DNA of 64,000 nucleotides from Cordylochernes scorpioides (GCA_030710605.1 CP092880.1:22231007-22295006), one strand, 5' to 3'. Counted from the first letter of the stretch, positions 42,321 to 55,162 are shown. Notes: generated from the letters alone by a model not told the origin. Numbers and translations are program-made.

Positions 42321-42780
42321 ATGGATTCCTGCCCATGTTGGGTTCGAGGGTAATGAGATGGCGGATGAATTAGCAATGGAAGCTTGGAAGATGAGCCAAA
42401 GGAAAGAACATATGTCAGTGTTTGATACTGATGCTTTGCAAAAATCTAAGATAATCCAACAAAAGACAAGGAAATGTCAAATATTCGACATAAACGCTGA
42501 GAGAAGAATAACAAAAACAATCACAAAACTCAGAACAAAACACTACAAAGGAATGAAAATACATCCAGATGGCACAAGAACCTATAGGAAATGTAACAAT
42601 CGTCCTTGTGTCGAACTATCACCTATCCATATATTCTCATGTCCAGAAATGACCGCAGCCATGCAGAAAATTGACATAGACCCAGAACAGCAGCCTAGAC
42701 ACCCAAGATAGTGGACATTGCGACTGCTGTGATTGAAATGCACGCGCGGATATATTTGAGGCTCTTAATTTGATACGAAA
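42321..42780 (+). pseudogene. LINE RNase H tail, copy B
   Basis: Same start WIPAHVGFEGNEMADELA as 1983-2440. After about 42555 the protein departs: MKIHPDGTRTYRKCNNRP instead of MTIHPDGTKIYRTCNNCP, with more changes up to the stop at 42711. The second Cys of CNNC is replaced by Arg. Confidence 0.75.
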
Positions 42781-42819
42781 ACAACAACAGCAAATTGACA
42801 CGGACCTAGAGCAGCCGCT

Positions 42820-43100
42820 TTACACACCCAAGATATGAAACCACCCTTCAGTGCTGCGTATATAAGCAGAATCGTCCACAGTATTAGAGCTCTGAGAAGC
42901 GGTCTTGTGGATTAAATTGGCGAAACCGCTTGGTGGGTTCACCACTGATGAGCCAATCCCTCCCAATATATTTTTTTATCGCAGTAAGGGCAGTAGAAGT
43001 TTGTATTATGTTTAAAAGAAAAATTCGTGCTTTTAAAACCTTTCATTTTATATGTACAGATGGCGCGTTATTGCTTTGTGTTAATTTATACCCAAGATAG
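42820..43100 (+). repeat. Repeat R1 of the structured-RNA family, copy B
   Basis: Structured part 42898-42964 with the same core CTGATGA and loop helices as copy A. Hairpin B is weakened by one change (TGGTGGG). Confidence 0.58.
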
Positions 43101-43377
43101 GACAATGCGACTGCTGTGATAGAGATGCACGGAGACATCTGAGGCTCTTCATTGATCATAACAAAAACATATGTAGTACAGCCGAGGTCAGTATGGAAAA
43201 TCCCACAGAACGATGCGACGAAAGTCAAGGTTGTCTTGGATTGTGCTATCGGGAGCAGTGAAGTGAAGCCATGCGATGAGCAGAGGTCAGGTCCTGGCTG
43301 GTGATCACTCGGGATAGTTCAGAGAAAGGTTCAACAGCATTCCTACATCAGCTAGATCTTCCCTTATTATGTTGCTA

Positions 43378-43683
43378 TAAACCAACTGGAACTATTGGGT
43401 AAGAACTACATTCTACAATAGATTCCTGCCCATGTTGGGTTCGAGGGTAATGAGATGGCGGATGAATTAGAAAAGGAACCCAGGAAGATGAGCCAAAGGA
43501 AAGAACAAATGTCAGTGTTTTATTGTGATTCTTTGCAAAAATCTAAGATAATCCAACAAAAGACAAGGAAATGTCAAATATTCGACATAAACACTGAGAG
43601 AAGAATAAAAAATCAATTAAAAGACTCAGAACGAAACATAACGTCATCTTACCAGAATCAAAATTTCGGGTGGATGAGATAGA
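43378..43683 (+). pseudogene. Second LINE RNase H tail fragment, copy B
   Basis: Reads the same as 3040-3345. Confidence 0.7.
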
Positions 43684-43767
43684 TCGTCGAAATCTCAAAA
43701 AAGTAACTTTTAACACATAATAACGAGCATTTTAAAATACTAAAATAATTTTAAATATCAATAAAAA

Positions 43768-44058
43768 TACATCTCCTGATCGTACAACTAAAATTTGCTG
43801 ATGGCTTGCACCATCTGTCGGAATGAATATTAACTAATCGGGGACTTTCATTTCATAGGTTAGTTAATCACCTGGAGTACAAATAATAAAAAGCACAAAA
43901 TCGTGAAACGCAAGTTTCTTTTAATCGTTGATTTTTAATTATTACAGAATTGGTTAAATACCCATTCTTTATTAATAAAAAAAAGCTAACCACATACGCA
44001 TTTTGGGATGTTGGCCCTTATCAGTGTGGTGCAATAAAGTCTTAATAAAGCTCTTTGT
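43768..44058. repeat. GATGGC palindrome family fragment, copy B
   Basis: Partner of 3430-3720. Confidence 0.5.
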
Positions 44059-44239
44059 CGTTGTTGTATAATTCATTAACTATGCACCTTTAAATTTCCG
44101 TATCCAATACAAAACATGCGCTGTATATGACAGTAGAAGCGTACAGATCTACTTATATAATTGCCTTATTCTGTCTGTGTGAAGTTCACTGTGTGAAGTT
44201 CACGGATAGATTTTTGTCAGAATGGATAAAATAAAAAAA

Positions 44240-44317
44240 GTGTCAAGGGATGGGAATCGAACCCACGACCTTCCGCTAACCGGGCAGATGCCATGACCAC
44301 TAGGCCACATGACCACA
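44240..44317 (-). repeat. tRNA-derived SINE head, copy B
   Basis: Same box A and box B as 3902-3978. The acceptor ends do not pair. Confidence 0.6.
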
Positions 44318-44419
44318 ATTTATAATTGTAACAAATAGTATTTGAATCAAAACATTCAATCGGGTAAAACACGGGCGTTGCCCGGGTCATTCGGCTAGTA
44401 TTTAATAATAGCTATTGAT

Positions 44420-44684
44420 GGCTATGTCAAAGTTAACATTTCTGTATTTTAATGACAAATCTGCACATTTTTCATTATAAAATATGAAATGATTTAAGCA
44501 TTTACTGTCTTTACTGCGATGAAAAAATATATTGGGAGGGCTTGACTCATCAGTGGTGAACCCTCCCAGCCCTTTCACCAATTTAATCTACCAGACCGCT
44601 TCTTAGAGCTCTAATGCTGTATTGGATCATTCTGCTTATACATGCAGCACTGAAGGGTAGAATCTCAGAAATGTTATTTTAGCA
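44420..44684 (-). repeat. Repeat R2 of the structured-RNA family, copy B
   Basis: Structured part 44534-44600. Same sequence as copy A. Confidence 0.55.
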
Positions 44685-44980
44685 AACTATGGATATAGGG
44701 AGCAGTAACAAGCTCACTAAAAAACCTGGGTTCGGCTGGCCCGGCTGATAGTACCCTGTAAGGGCTCCTAATCCAGGGATAGGAGCAGCTGCACATGGCG
44801 TCTGTTCCTCATGTCAGAGGCAGCCATTTCTTTTGGAGCTAAGTCGGCCTGCCTAAGTAGTTCTCCCAGTCTTAATTACAAAGGCAGACGCATTCCACTT
44901 CACCCAGTTATGGTGGTTGTCAAACAGACACCATCAAAGGGCACAACTTGATATCCTAATATGTTTGAGTTGAGATAAGA
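44685..44980 (-). repeat. Unclassified repeat U2, copy B (partner of 4345-4640)
   Basis: Same landmarks as copy A, including tgatagtaccctgtaaggg. Confidence 0.6.
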
Positions 44981-45502
44981 AAGAAGATGGATATAGGCTT
45001 ATAGGATAGTAGATTATTCATTAATAAGTTCTCTTCTGCACATACGCACGCCAGGAATTCTCTCACAGAATTTACAGGAGGTGGTTTTCAAGGGACAGCG
45101 GTTGTACAATGCAAGGTTAAAAGTCCCATTTAACGTAGCCTTGACATTGTTATGTCACACACCCCAGCCATTGTTGAGCATGTGTGTGTCCAGCCTGCCT
45201 TGGTCACGGTGCCACACAAGTTCACTTGACGCCTTTTTGTTCCTTCTTTTTTGCTGACATTTGGCAACAGGCAGCTGTAACGTAATCCTCGGTGGGAATT
45301 ATCCTTTAGTGAGGTTCGCATGCCATCTGTTTTTCCTTCTTCGTGCGCAGGAACTAAGCAGATTTAGTCTCTCCTTTTTTTTTGCAGCCAATATGTATTT
45401 TTCCAATTCCACTTTACCATCTCAACTCCTATCACATTCAGGTCTCATGATGAGATAACGCTTGAAAACTTGCCGTTTTAACTTAATAAAGAAATATTTC
45501 TT

Positions 45503-45653
45503 GAAAATAAAGATACTTCGGCTAGTAAACCTTTTTATTACCTCGACGTTTTGACAAAAATCTTTTGTCCTCATCACTTGACGAGAACAAAAGCTTTTTG
45601 TCGAAACGTCGAGACAATAAAAAAGATTTACAGGCTGAAGTATCTTTATTTTC
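45503..45653. repeat. Penelope-like foldback, copy B
   Basis: Partner of 5163-5313 with the same arms and hammerhead-like strings. Confidence 0.55.
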
Positions 45654-46069
45654 AATAAATATGAATGCCGGCCAGGTAGCCTCTATCTATACGATTAATA
45701 AAGAAACGTATTGCTATTAATCCTGATTGATATACATATTGTGATTAAACTTTTGCGATTATTTTAAGAATCTGTATACTCATCTTGATACACAAAAACA
45801 CAAAATACTTATAATTCTTGCTTGTATTGAATCATTCTTTCAATCTTACTTAAACAGACTCTGCGAGAGAATCATTTGTATGCATACAATGTCTGTTTTA
45901 ATGCGTTATGTAGGATTTCAACTCGAAATTTGTTGGGATTTAATACTTGAAGTTGTTAGTGATTGTGCAAGACCTCAAATAAGAAAATAATCCAAATATT
46001 CAAGTTCTTATTTCAAACTTACTTGGATTTACAAACATAAAACAATTGATGCTACTAGAGCGACCCATC

Positions 46070-46640
46070 TCTCTAGGTAGCTTCGAGCTCATCAACAACA
46101 GCACGCAGGTGCGATTGGTATGCCTCAAGGGCACAAAGGGCCTGCTGCGTGATACCGACTAATCGCAGGTTCAGACTGACGTTTGACTCTTTGATTCTGT
46201 TCCAGGCTTCCATGGGACTGCTCAAGATCTGGGAGGTACTTTCTGATAACCTGACCATCACGTACTGCCATCGCATAAGCTCTTCGGCCTTCCCATAATC
46301 GGTGGCAGCTGTCCTCTCTGGCCATATAATCTCCCGACTCCTTCACAATGTTCGTTACATGTGTTGGAGACTTCAATAACCTCACGCTTCCCTTCACTCA
46401 CCCAAAAACGCTACGAATTCTTAGGCCACAGCTCAGACATCTCTATCCACCTGGCTCAGCACCTTGCCCATTCAGCTCATCTTGCCTCATCACAACAGTC
46501 CTAAATAGCCTGCAAGTACTGTACACTGTCGCTGAACCACAGGTACTGGTCCTGACGCTAACTCAGTTCTCTCAATCCGTAGACCCTCAACTTCATTCAA
46601 CGATCCCCTGAACCATAGGACTGCTGGGTCTTTGAGTAAA
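46070..46640 (-). CDS. GC-rich coding-like block, unknown function, copy B
   Basis: The minus strand keeps an open frame ending at 46073 (YGKAEELMRWQYVMVRLSES near the start, LRAVVDELEAT at the end), about 85 codons back to about 46330. Neighbouring frames are also open for shorter distances. There is no transmembrane segment or motif I recognise; the C-terminal part looks helical (LVGITQQALCALEAYQSHLR). It could be an exon of a host gene, a pseudogene, or part of an unrecognised element. Copy A carries indels here. Confidence 0.3.
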
Positions 46641-46909
46641 ATCTGGTGATAACGCGACGGCTCTATCAGGCAAACATCTGTATACCACATGTGTTAATTT
46701 CCGATCCAACATTGTTTTTATTGCTTTTTGTTATTATTCCTATCACACGTGGCCATGATAATCACGGTGGATAGTAGTTGGCGACTAATTTTACTGTAGG
46801 TGTACCACATATCTGTATATATAGAAATCAGTTATTATTGTAATAACTACTTACGTTCAAAAGAGAATTCACCATTTTTAAAATTAGTAAAAACTTTCGC
46901 CACACACAC

Positions 46910-47220
46910 AAGGAGTCAATAGCACCAACAAAGAATGTCTCAGAAGACGTAAGGTAAGGTCGGAAAGTCATTTTGTGTTAGGAATATTTGTCAGAAAAGT
47001 AGAGAATCCTCTACAATACATATAAAGGAATACACAAAACGTCTTCTGATGATCAGTTTCAGGCTTTATTCTATATTTTTATCAAGCTATCGGGTATTTC
47101 ACAAACCATTCTACAGACGTATAAGGCCCACACTCATTCCCATATACTTCTGTGGAAGGGTTTGCGATACCCGAAAACTTGAGAAGCATGTACAATAAAG
47201 CAAGAAACTCACCCTCGGAA
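46910..47220. repeat. Penelope-like remnants in inverted arrangement, copy B
   Basis: Partner of 6590-6900 with the same CTGTGGAAGGG and ACCCGAAAAC strings. Confidence 0.45.
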
Positions 47221-47609
47221 GCCGGTTTGATCATTATTTCATATATAAAGGAATATTTTAAATAATTAACGCTTATTTTGGATCAAAAATGTTTAATAAA
47301 ACTTCCAATATTTCGATAAAGCAGTTCGTCTATCTTCTTCGGGGATTCAAGCCTTGTAAACATCCACGTGATGTATCACCCTATGGCACATCCTATGTAA
47401 TTAGATCGACCAAGAATGTGGCATATAGAGGATTTCCTTCGCTTGTTCCAAACTGGAGAAATACACAGAGGAGACTGGTGTAAAAATATCGTTAAGAAGG
47501 AATACAAATCAAATGTTTGATATTTGGATTCTTAGAACAAATATCTCTGCAAGATAATTATTATATTTCAAGTTCATTTATATTTTAGATTTGACTTTTA
47601 TGGTAATTG

Positions 47610-47765
47610 TAAAATGATTTTTTAAGGAGACAGAGATAATTTTGTTAACACTTGGTTATCCCGTGTGTCTTCAATAAAGGTCACTGTAATATCTTTCAGA
47701 TTTATTGTTTGAATCTCGATATACATGATAAATATCATATTCATCATAAAAAAAATCTTCCTTAA
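47610..47765 (-). repeat. Unclassified repeat U1, copy B
   Basis: Partner of 7290-7445. Confidence 0.5.
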
Positions 47766-48807
47766 GTTTTGTCCACGTGTGCGTGTGGAATCGAAGAATG
47801 CTTATTTTAATCAACACTAAATGTGCAAAATTTTCTAGAATGATTAATTATGAACAAATATGTATTTTTATTCTGAAATCACGTTTTAACCATAAAATTC
47901 AGAAACCCTTTAGTTATTTATTCAAGTATTTCACAAAATATCTATAGTTTATATTTCTAAAAATACCTTCAACTGAAAGATGCCATATCTTCCAACCGTG
48001 ATTAAACTGCTGGGAACCCCAGTGAAGTATCGTCCTTGGAGTCAAGGGACTTATCCTCCCCGCTATCAACCCCCATCAGACATTTATAACCTCGTCTGAT
48101 GACAATAAGTAGCTTATTAGCTCTGGAATCCTTTTGGAATCTCTTTGGAAATCTCATTTGTCGGGTAAATACGTCAAATTTGGTTGGGAAAATTCTTCTG
48201 AATGGAACCAGGAGAACATACTGGGTAATATGTAAAGGTACAGATAGCTACCTGAAAAGGAGAATCTCTTTGTATAGAAACTTGGTAAAACGCAGGGCTC
48301 ATGGAATTCTCTGATTAACATTATAGTGAATAATTTATTTCTACAAATTCAGAGTACGATGAGGACAACAGAAATGCAAATTGTAACTAGTGTAAATAGT
48401 TTTCTTTTTTTCATTTTTGGGTTCATGTTAATACTGAATTGTATATAGTACTTGATTTATGTTCAATTAAAACCATTGCTATACTGGGAGAATACTGTAT
48501 GGGGCTTGATCCTTAATAAAGGTTTTTTTGTGTGTGTCAGGTAACGACGTCAAAGCAAGAGTCATGTGGAAAATTTCACCCGAGACCGACACAGATTTGC
48601 TATAAATAAGTGGAATTTATACATTCTGTGCAAACATATGTTGCACAATCTCATTTTACGTCTTTCATCACTTATTATTATTCCTGAATGTGTTTGTTGG
48701 ATACCCATTAATCTACAATATTTACATAGTCATTTCCAAATTCTAGGAAACAATGTAGGAAAACGATCAAATTTGCCTACAAGAATGTTGTCACGGTGTC
48801 CTTACTA
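47766..48807. other. No recognised gene; coding-like remnants
   Basis: Partner of 7446-8489. A 71-codon plus-strand frame (48099-48314) and an 80-codon frame (48566-48808) are open here but not in copy A. No domain is recognised. Confidence 0.3.
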
Positions 48808-50845
48808 AGGTAGCAGGAGGATTGCTGAGGTTCTTGGAAATTTTAAGTCGTACAGAAACCCTGATTCACATGTTATAACAAGCACTCAATACCTGGAATA
48901 GGATATTCGAAATTGGACATCCCCTAAAGTTTTATAAAATGAACAGACAAATGCCAGAGGTTGTTGGCAATTTTCAGTCGTACCGAAACCCTGACTCAAT
49001 TGTTATAACAAGCACTCAATAGCTGGAAGAGGATATTCAAATTGAACATAACCTAATGGTCTTATACAATGAACAGATAGATGCCAGATGCAGAGGTTGT
49101 TGGCAATTTCCAGTTGTATCAAACCCCGACTCACATGTTAGAACAAGCACTCAACTGGAATAGGATATTCAAATTGAACATAACCTGATGGTGTCATACA
49201 TTGAGCAGGTATATGCCAGATGCAGAGGTTATTGGCAATTTACAGTCGTATCAAACACTGACTCACATGTTAGAACAAGCACTCAACTGGAATAGGATAT
49301 TCAAATTGAACATAACCTGATGGTGTCATACATTGAGCAGGTATATGCCAGATGCAGAGGTTATTGGCAATTTACAGTCGTATCAAACACTGACTCACAT
49401 GTTAGAACAAGAACTCAACTGGAATAGGATATTCAAATTGAACATAACCTGATGGTGTCATACATTGAGCAGGTATACGCCAGATGCAGAGGTTATTGGC
49501 AATTTACAGTCGTATCAAACACTGACTCACATGTTAGAACAAGCACTCAATAGCTGGAATAGGATATTCTAAATTGGGCATAACCTGATGGTCTTATACA
49601 ATGGCAGATGCCAGATGTTGTTGGCAATTTTAAGTCATACCGAAACCCGATTCATATATTCGAACAAGCACTCAATAGCTAAAATTGGATATTATAAAGC
49701 TTTATAAGAAATCCCTCTGTCTGGCTAGATGGAGAAGTAACCTACAGTTTAAAAAAAGATGCCAAAAATCAAATTTTACCCCCCCTCCCTTTCTCTTAGA
49801 ATCAAAGATCCAGTCAAGACGGTTTATGATATTTTTTATAATAGTAAATCGCAATTTTCCGATATTTTAAAGTGGACATAACCTAATGGTTTTATAAAAT
49901 GAACAGGCAGATGCCAGAAGCAGAGGTTGTTGGCAATATTCAGTCTTACCGAAACCCGATATATATTAGAACCAGTACTCAATAGCTGGAATAGGATATT
50001 CTAAATTGGACATATCCTAATGGCTTTATACAATGAACAGTTAAATGCCAAATGCAGAGGTTGTTGGCAATTTTCAGTCGTACCGAAAACCCGATATATT
50101 CTAGAACCAGTACTCAATAGCTGGAATAGGATATTCTAAATTGGACATATCCTGATAGCTTTATACAATGAACAGGTAGATACCAGATGCAGAGGTTGTT
50201 GGCAATTTTCAGTCGTACCGAAAACCCGATATATTCTAGAACCAGTACTCAATAGCTGGAATAGGATATTCTAAATTGGACATATCCTGATAGCTTTATA
50301 CAATGAACAGGTAGATACCAGATGCAGAGGTTGTTGGCAATTTTCAGTCGTACCGAAAACCCGATATATTCTAGAACCAGTACTCAATAGCTGGAATAGG
50401 ATATTCTAAATTGGACATATCCTGATAGCTTTATACAATGAACAGGTAGATACCAGATGCAGAGGTTGTTGGCAATTTTCAGTCGTACCGAAAACCCGAT
50501 TCATATATTAGAACCAACACTCAATAGCTAAATTTGGATATTCTAAATTGGACATAACCTAATGGTGTTATACAACGAGCAAGCAGATGCCAGATACAGA
50601 GGTTGTTGGCAATTTTCAGTTTTACCGAAACCCTGATTCACATGTTACAACCAGCGCTCAATAGCTGGAATAGGATATTCTAAATTGGACATTCCCTAAA
50701 GGTTTTATACAATGAACAGATAGATGCCAGATGCAGAGGTTGTTGGCAATTTCCAGTTGTATAAAATCCCGACTCACATGTTACAAAAAGCACTAAATAG
50801 CTGGAATAGAGAATATTTAAATTGGACATAACCTAATGGTTTCAT
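48808..50845. repeat. Tandem satellite array, 132/135-bp monomers, copy B
   Basis: Same unit order and same internal insertion (about 49690-49870) as copy A. The number of 132-bp and 135-bp units is unchanged, so the array did not expand or contract after the copies separated. Confidence 0.85.
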
Positions 50846-51177
50846 ACTTTATCAAAGTTGAAGTACAAAGAAAGAAACTTACGTTGTCAGTTGGCGGGAC
50901 TCCGACAGGAAGATCGCAGCTTCATAGGAAATATTCCTGAAAGAGCATACATTTCTGGTCAGTGATTATCTTGATGAATAATGGAAAAATCACTTTTCTT
51001 TTCTATTCACAACAGGGAAATCAATTATAGAAACGCTCTCTCTCGAGTGTGGATGTTAGCCAAAATAATATTGGTTTCTAACAATTTTTTCAATATATTA
51101 TTTTTATGAAATTTGTGTGTGTGTGCAATAATTCTTTTTTTGAAAATGAATCTATTAATATTATAATCCCTTCAATA

Positions 51178-51545
51178 AAATTATAAATAAAAGACATTTC
51201 GCTGAGGGAAGAGTTTCGTTCTTATATATAACGGCAATACAATAGAACCTCCCTTTAGCGGACACCCTGCTAGCAGACACCTCTCCACAAAGAACAGTTT
51301 TCATTTACAAAATTACCATTTTTACTATTTAGTAACTCTCTGGTAAGAGGACACCTTTCCCTAAAGAACACTTTGGCTCTGCAATTGCTGTCTTTTACAG
51401 GGAGGTAGTTCTACTGTACAAGATTTCAGGTGTAAAAACCCTTCGATAGGTATAACTAAGCAACTAAACCTTTGTTGAACTTCAAAAATTTTAGTAGTGT
51501 AGTTATACCCGTCAAAGGGCTGTTGAGCCCGAAAGCTTGTATTGC

Positions 51546-51584
<39 letters not shown>

Positions 51585-51617
51585 CTCTTTCCTCAGTGAA
51601 TTGCCTTTTATTTATAA
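51178..51617. repeat. Foldback element with PLE-like motif, copy B
   Basis: Partner of 10862-11300, including the (AT)n run. Confidence 0.5.
51240..51416. repeat. Pogo/Tigger-like MITE, copy B
   Basis: Partner of 10923-11099, TA-flanked. Confidence 0.7.
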
Positions 51618-51663
51618 TATGAATCTATATCCTGTTAAAATATCAGCCAGATGGTTAAATATA

Positions 51664-51829
51664 CAGTAGAACTACCTCCCTGTAAAGGACAAGACATAAT
51701 TGTAGAGCCAAAGTGTCCTTTAAGGAGTGGTGTCCTCTTACTGGAGAGTTGCTTGATTGTAAAAATGGTAATTTTGCAAAAGAAAACTGTCCTTTGTGGA
51801 GAGGTGTCCGCTAAAGGGAGGTTCTACTG
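51664..51829. repeat. Pogo/Tigger-like MITE, copy B
   Basis: Partner of 11347-11511, with the complete right end AGGGAGGTTCTACTG. Confidence 0.78.
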
Positions 51830-52049
51830 TATATTGAAAGGTGATATATATGTATAAGGAATAAATAACTATATATAAGTTGACATAAATATATATCATC
51901 CGTCAACACCCGTTCCATCTCTTGAGCCCCCCTTTAGAATTTGAACAAAACGCTATCAGAACATATCTAAAATGTTTATAATATAACCATATTTATAAGA
52001 AAATATAGATATATTGTTTTTTTTGCTTGTCCCTAGTACACGTGGGTAC

Positions 52050-52320
52050 AGGCCATGATAATCATGGTGGGTAAAAGTTGGCGACTGCTTTTACTGTAAG
52101 TGCACCACATGTCTACACATGTGAAAAGCAGTTCGACTTTGCACTTACAAATGTGCCAGAGCCCCGTTTGGTTTCTTACACTCGCTGGTGGGGTTGGACT
52201 TTTGCAAGAATCGGAGGCCATTGGAGCATTTTTTTTAAACAGAAAAAAGTGTCCAATGCGAGATTCGAACCCGGGTCGTAGTGGTCGAAAACCAAACGGT
52301 TTGACCAGCCTTCCACTGAC
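52050..52320 (-). repeat. SINE body with tRNA-like head, copy B
   Basis: The tRNA-like head is 52251-52320. One acceptor base is missing compared with copy A. Otherwise the same boxes. Confidence 0.4.
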
Positions 52321-52324
52321 CCCC

Positions 52325-52478
52325 CCTGTTAAAATATTATATTACGGCGAATATATACATAATAGTGCATAATACAATTACTTTATACATAATACAAAGA
52401 CATTATATATAACAGCGAATAATATTGGTATTTCAATTTTTTGCAAGTGTTTACGGACTTTTGGGACAACCTTGTATA
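52325..52478. repeat. Mariner-like MITE, copy B
   Basis: Partner of 12010-12163. The right end CTTTTGGGACAACCTTG is intact. Confidence 0.7.
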
Positions 52479-52719
52479 TTAGCAATTTTCTAATCGTCCA
52501 TTTCCAGACCGAAGAATGAGTAACATTGAAATCTCTATAGTGGAATCAATGATAAGATGGGCTAACTTATCTCTTCAAAGCACAAAGTATGAACATAAGG
52601 CTACAGAAAAATCATGATAACCTTGATGATACTGGGAGAGGATGCGAGCTGGCTTCCTTCCTTAACACCTCCGGCAACACCAGGTGATACGCCATATTGG
52701 ATTGAAGAGATCGTCTGTA

Positions 52720-53092
52720 TATAATAAACCTTGGCTGATATCTCTTCTTCTTTCTTATCTCTACTCAATCATATTAGGATATCAAGTCCCTATCAAGACC
52801 CTTGATGGTGTCTGTTTGACAACCATCATGACTGTGTGAAGTAGAATGTGTCTGCCTTTGTCATTAAGACTGGGAGCACTATTCAGTGGCAGCCCGACTT
52901 AGCTCCAAAAGAAATGGCCGCCTCTGACATGAGGAACAGACGCCATGTGCAACTGCTCCTAACATGGAGTACAAACGCTGCTCATCCTGTATCCCTGGAT
53001 TAGGAGACCTTACAAGGTACTATCAGCTGGGCCAGCTGAACCCAGGTTTTTTAGTGAGCTTGTTACTGCTCCCCCTCCTTTTATACATTTGA
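52720..53092 (+). repeat. Unclassified repeat U2, copy B (partner of 12405-12775)
   Basis: Same landmarks as copy A. Confidence 0.6.
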
Positions 53093-53214
53093 CCATATTT
53101 GCTAGGGCAGAAACTTAACGAAGCTGAGTTATTCACCTAATAAAATGTCAAAACTATCTTTTTTAAAAAATTTTCATCACATGAACAGCGTAAGTACGCA
53201 AACTTAGTCTTAAA

Positions 53215-53477
53215 ATATCCATTTCTTGATTTCTCAGGAAGCCTCTAGGATCAAATATTTGATCGTATAGAGGTACAGTCTACATTACGCAAACGAAGGC
53301 CAACAGCCAGAAACGCGCATGTAGTTGGCTTTTCTTGATTTTTATCAAGAAAATGGGTGGTCCAAATATCATGGGACATGTTAAATCAACGTTTAGTTGA
53401 TTTTTGTTCCACTAGATGGCTCTCTGCCATCTAAAATACTCATGTGAGCGATCAGGAAATGCCTTTTTTTTTAAATA
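53215..53477. repeat. GATGGC palindrome family member, copy B
   Basis: Partner of 12900-13165, differing by several 1-base indels. Confidence 0.45.
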
Positions 53478-53812
53478 TTGACAGTTGTCCCATCTGGATG
53501 GAGCTACAATCTTTTTTTTTGTTATCTTATTTAATCGACGATAATCTACCCAGCATCTCCACCAAAATATGTCGCGGAGATAAATAAAGCAAGGGCAAAT
53601 TTGGGCATAAATAATTTATTATAAGGGGTATTTATAGGGAGAGAGAGTTTTGTACAACTTACCCCAAGTTAAAAGATAATCCTAATGAACGGCGTTAGCC
53701 ACCGTCCCGTTTTCCTTATTTACAGATCAGCTTCCCAGAAGCCCCCACACCTGTGGTCCCCCCCGGGGTCAAGGGATGATTGACAGTTGTCCCATCTGGA
53801 TGGAGCTACTTG
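53478..53812. repeat. Segment bounded by a long direct repeat, copy B
   Basis: Both edges carry attgacagttgtcccatct, with the same base missing at both edges relative to copy A (one T fewer in gttgtccc). Confidence 0.5.
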
Positions 53813-53914
53813 ACAATATATATAATTCAACTTTAAAATCTCATATTGTTCAGTAATAGCTGTCTATTATGACTTTATATATTTATAATTGTATGTAATT
53901 CTGCTTTCCTCAAA

Positions 53915-54195
53915 GCTTATGTCTATAGTTCATCTAAAATATCCATTCCAAGAGTCTAGCATCAGTATCACTATAAAAGGAAGTTCCAAAAATGCAATAT
54001 AACAGCGGTATGGTAGATTAAACTGGCGAAACCGCTGGGAGGGTTCACCACTGATGAGCCAGGCCCTCCCTTTTATTTTTACATTGCGGTAAGGACAGTA
54101 GAAATTGTTTAATTTTCAAAAAAATCATACGCCTCTATAATAGTTTTGAATATTCATAACAGATGGCGTGCTATGCATCCTAATATATATTTAAA
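53915..54195 (+). repeat. Repeat R3 of the structured-RNA family, copy B
   Basis: Structured part 54004-54070. Here hairpin B is complete (GGGAGGG with CCCTCCC). This is the best-folding member: both hairpins and both loop-loop helices are perfect or nearly so. Confidence 0.62.
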
Positions 54196-54397
54196 TATTA
54201 ATATATTATAAAACCTTAATCTCTCTATCAATATAAATTCTATTATACTTGTATATCTATATACTAGAATGCGCTAATGCATCAAATTGTGTTTTAAAAA
54301 AGACTATTTGCAATTTACGGAAGAGCATTGTTCGAAGTATATATATATACTATAACATCAATACCTTCACAAACAACAGAGCTATATAAACTAGATA

Positions 54398-54570
54398 CAG
54401 AAGAACCTCTCTGTAAAGGACAACACCTAAATGCAGAGCTAAAGTGTCCTTTAGGGTGAGGTGTCCTTTTATCCGAGTTGCTAAATAGTAAAAAATGATT
54501 ATTTTATAAATGAAAACTGTTTTTTTATAGTGAAGTGTCCTCGCGAGTGTCCTCTCATGAAGGTTCTACG
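54398..54570. repeat. Diverged pogo-like MITE, copy B
   Basis: Partner of 14084-14255. Confidence 0.6.
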
Positions 54571-54814
54571 TTACAATTAAGATTACAAATTAGAATCAAA
54601 GGGTAACCAGGCAGGTAACTATTGGTAACACCATTTGCTACCAGCAGAATGGATTGCACTAAGTACTGTTGTAATTTGGCAAAGTTGATAAGGAACACAA
54701 TTTGGAGATTATAGATTAGAACGTCACACACACTATTTATTTAGATTTTTGTCTTGATTCTGTGTTTTGATTATTACCTTTGTATTTATAAGTCTAAAAG
54801 GAAAAAAATAAAGA

Positions 54815-54892
54815 CTTTACAAGACATGTAACAATTGTCCTGGTGTGGAACTAACACCTTCCCACATACTAGTATATGTCATAATATATACT
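54815..54892 (+). pseudogene. Short LINE tail fragment, copy B
   Basis: Partner of 14500-14580 with the CNNCPGVELTPSH motif. Confidence 0.55.
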
Positions 54893-55162
54893 CTTCCAGG
54901 AATAATAAAGCCAACCTACAGTCAACCCAGAGAAAGACGGGATGTAAAGTCCGGTCACTTGAGATACCAGCGACATTCCAAAAGGCGACTACTGGGGTCC
55001 GTCAGTTAACACCTCGGGACTTTTAAGAGAGTTGGGGATTGTGTGCGACACGAACGGCCGCCCGGCTGTGCCGGTCCCGTCTCTCTCTCTGGTGGCCTGG
55101 GTTCCTCTTCCAACTTGTGGTGTCTTTATTTCTCTTCCCACCTTATTATACCACATATATAT

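Noticed and set aside
54835-55026. 63-codon frame upstream of the gypsy LTR
   Set aside because: It overlaps a LINE tail fragment in another frame and ends before the LTR; nothing supports expression.
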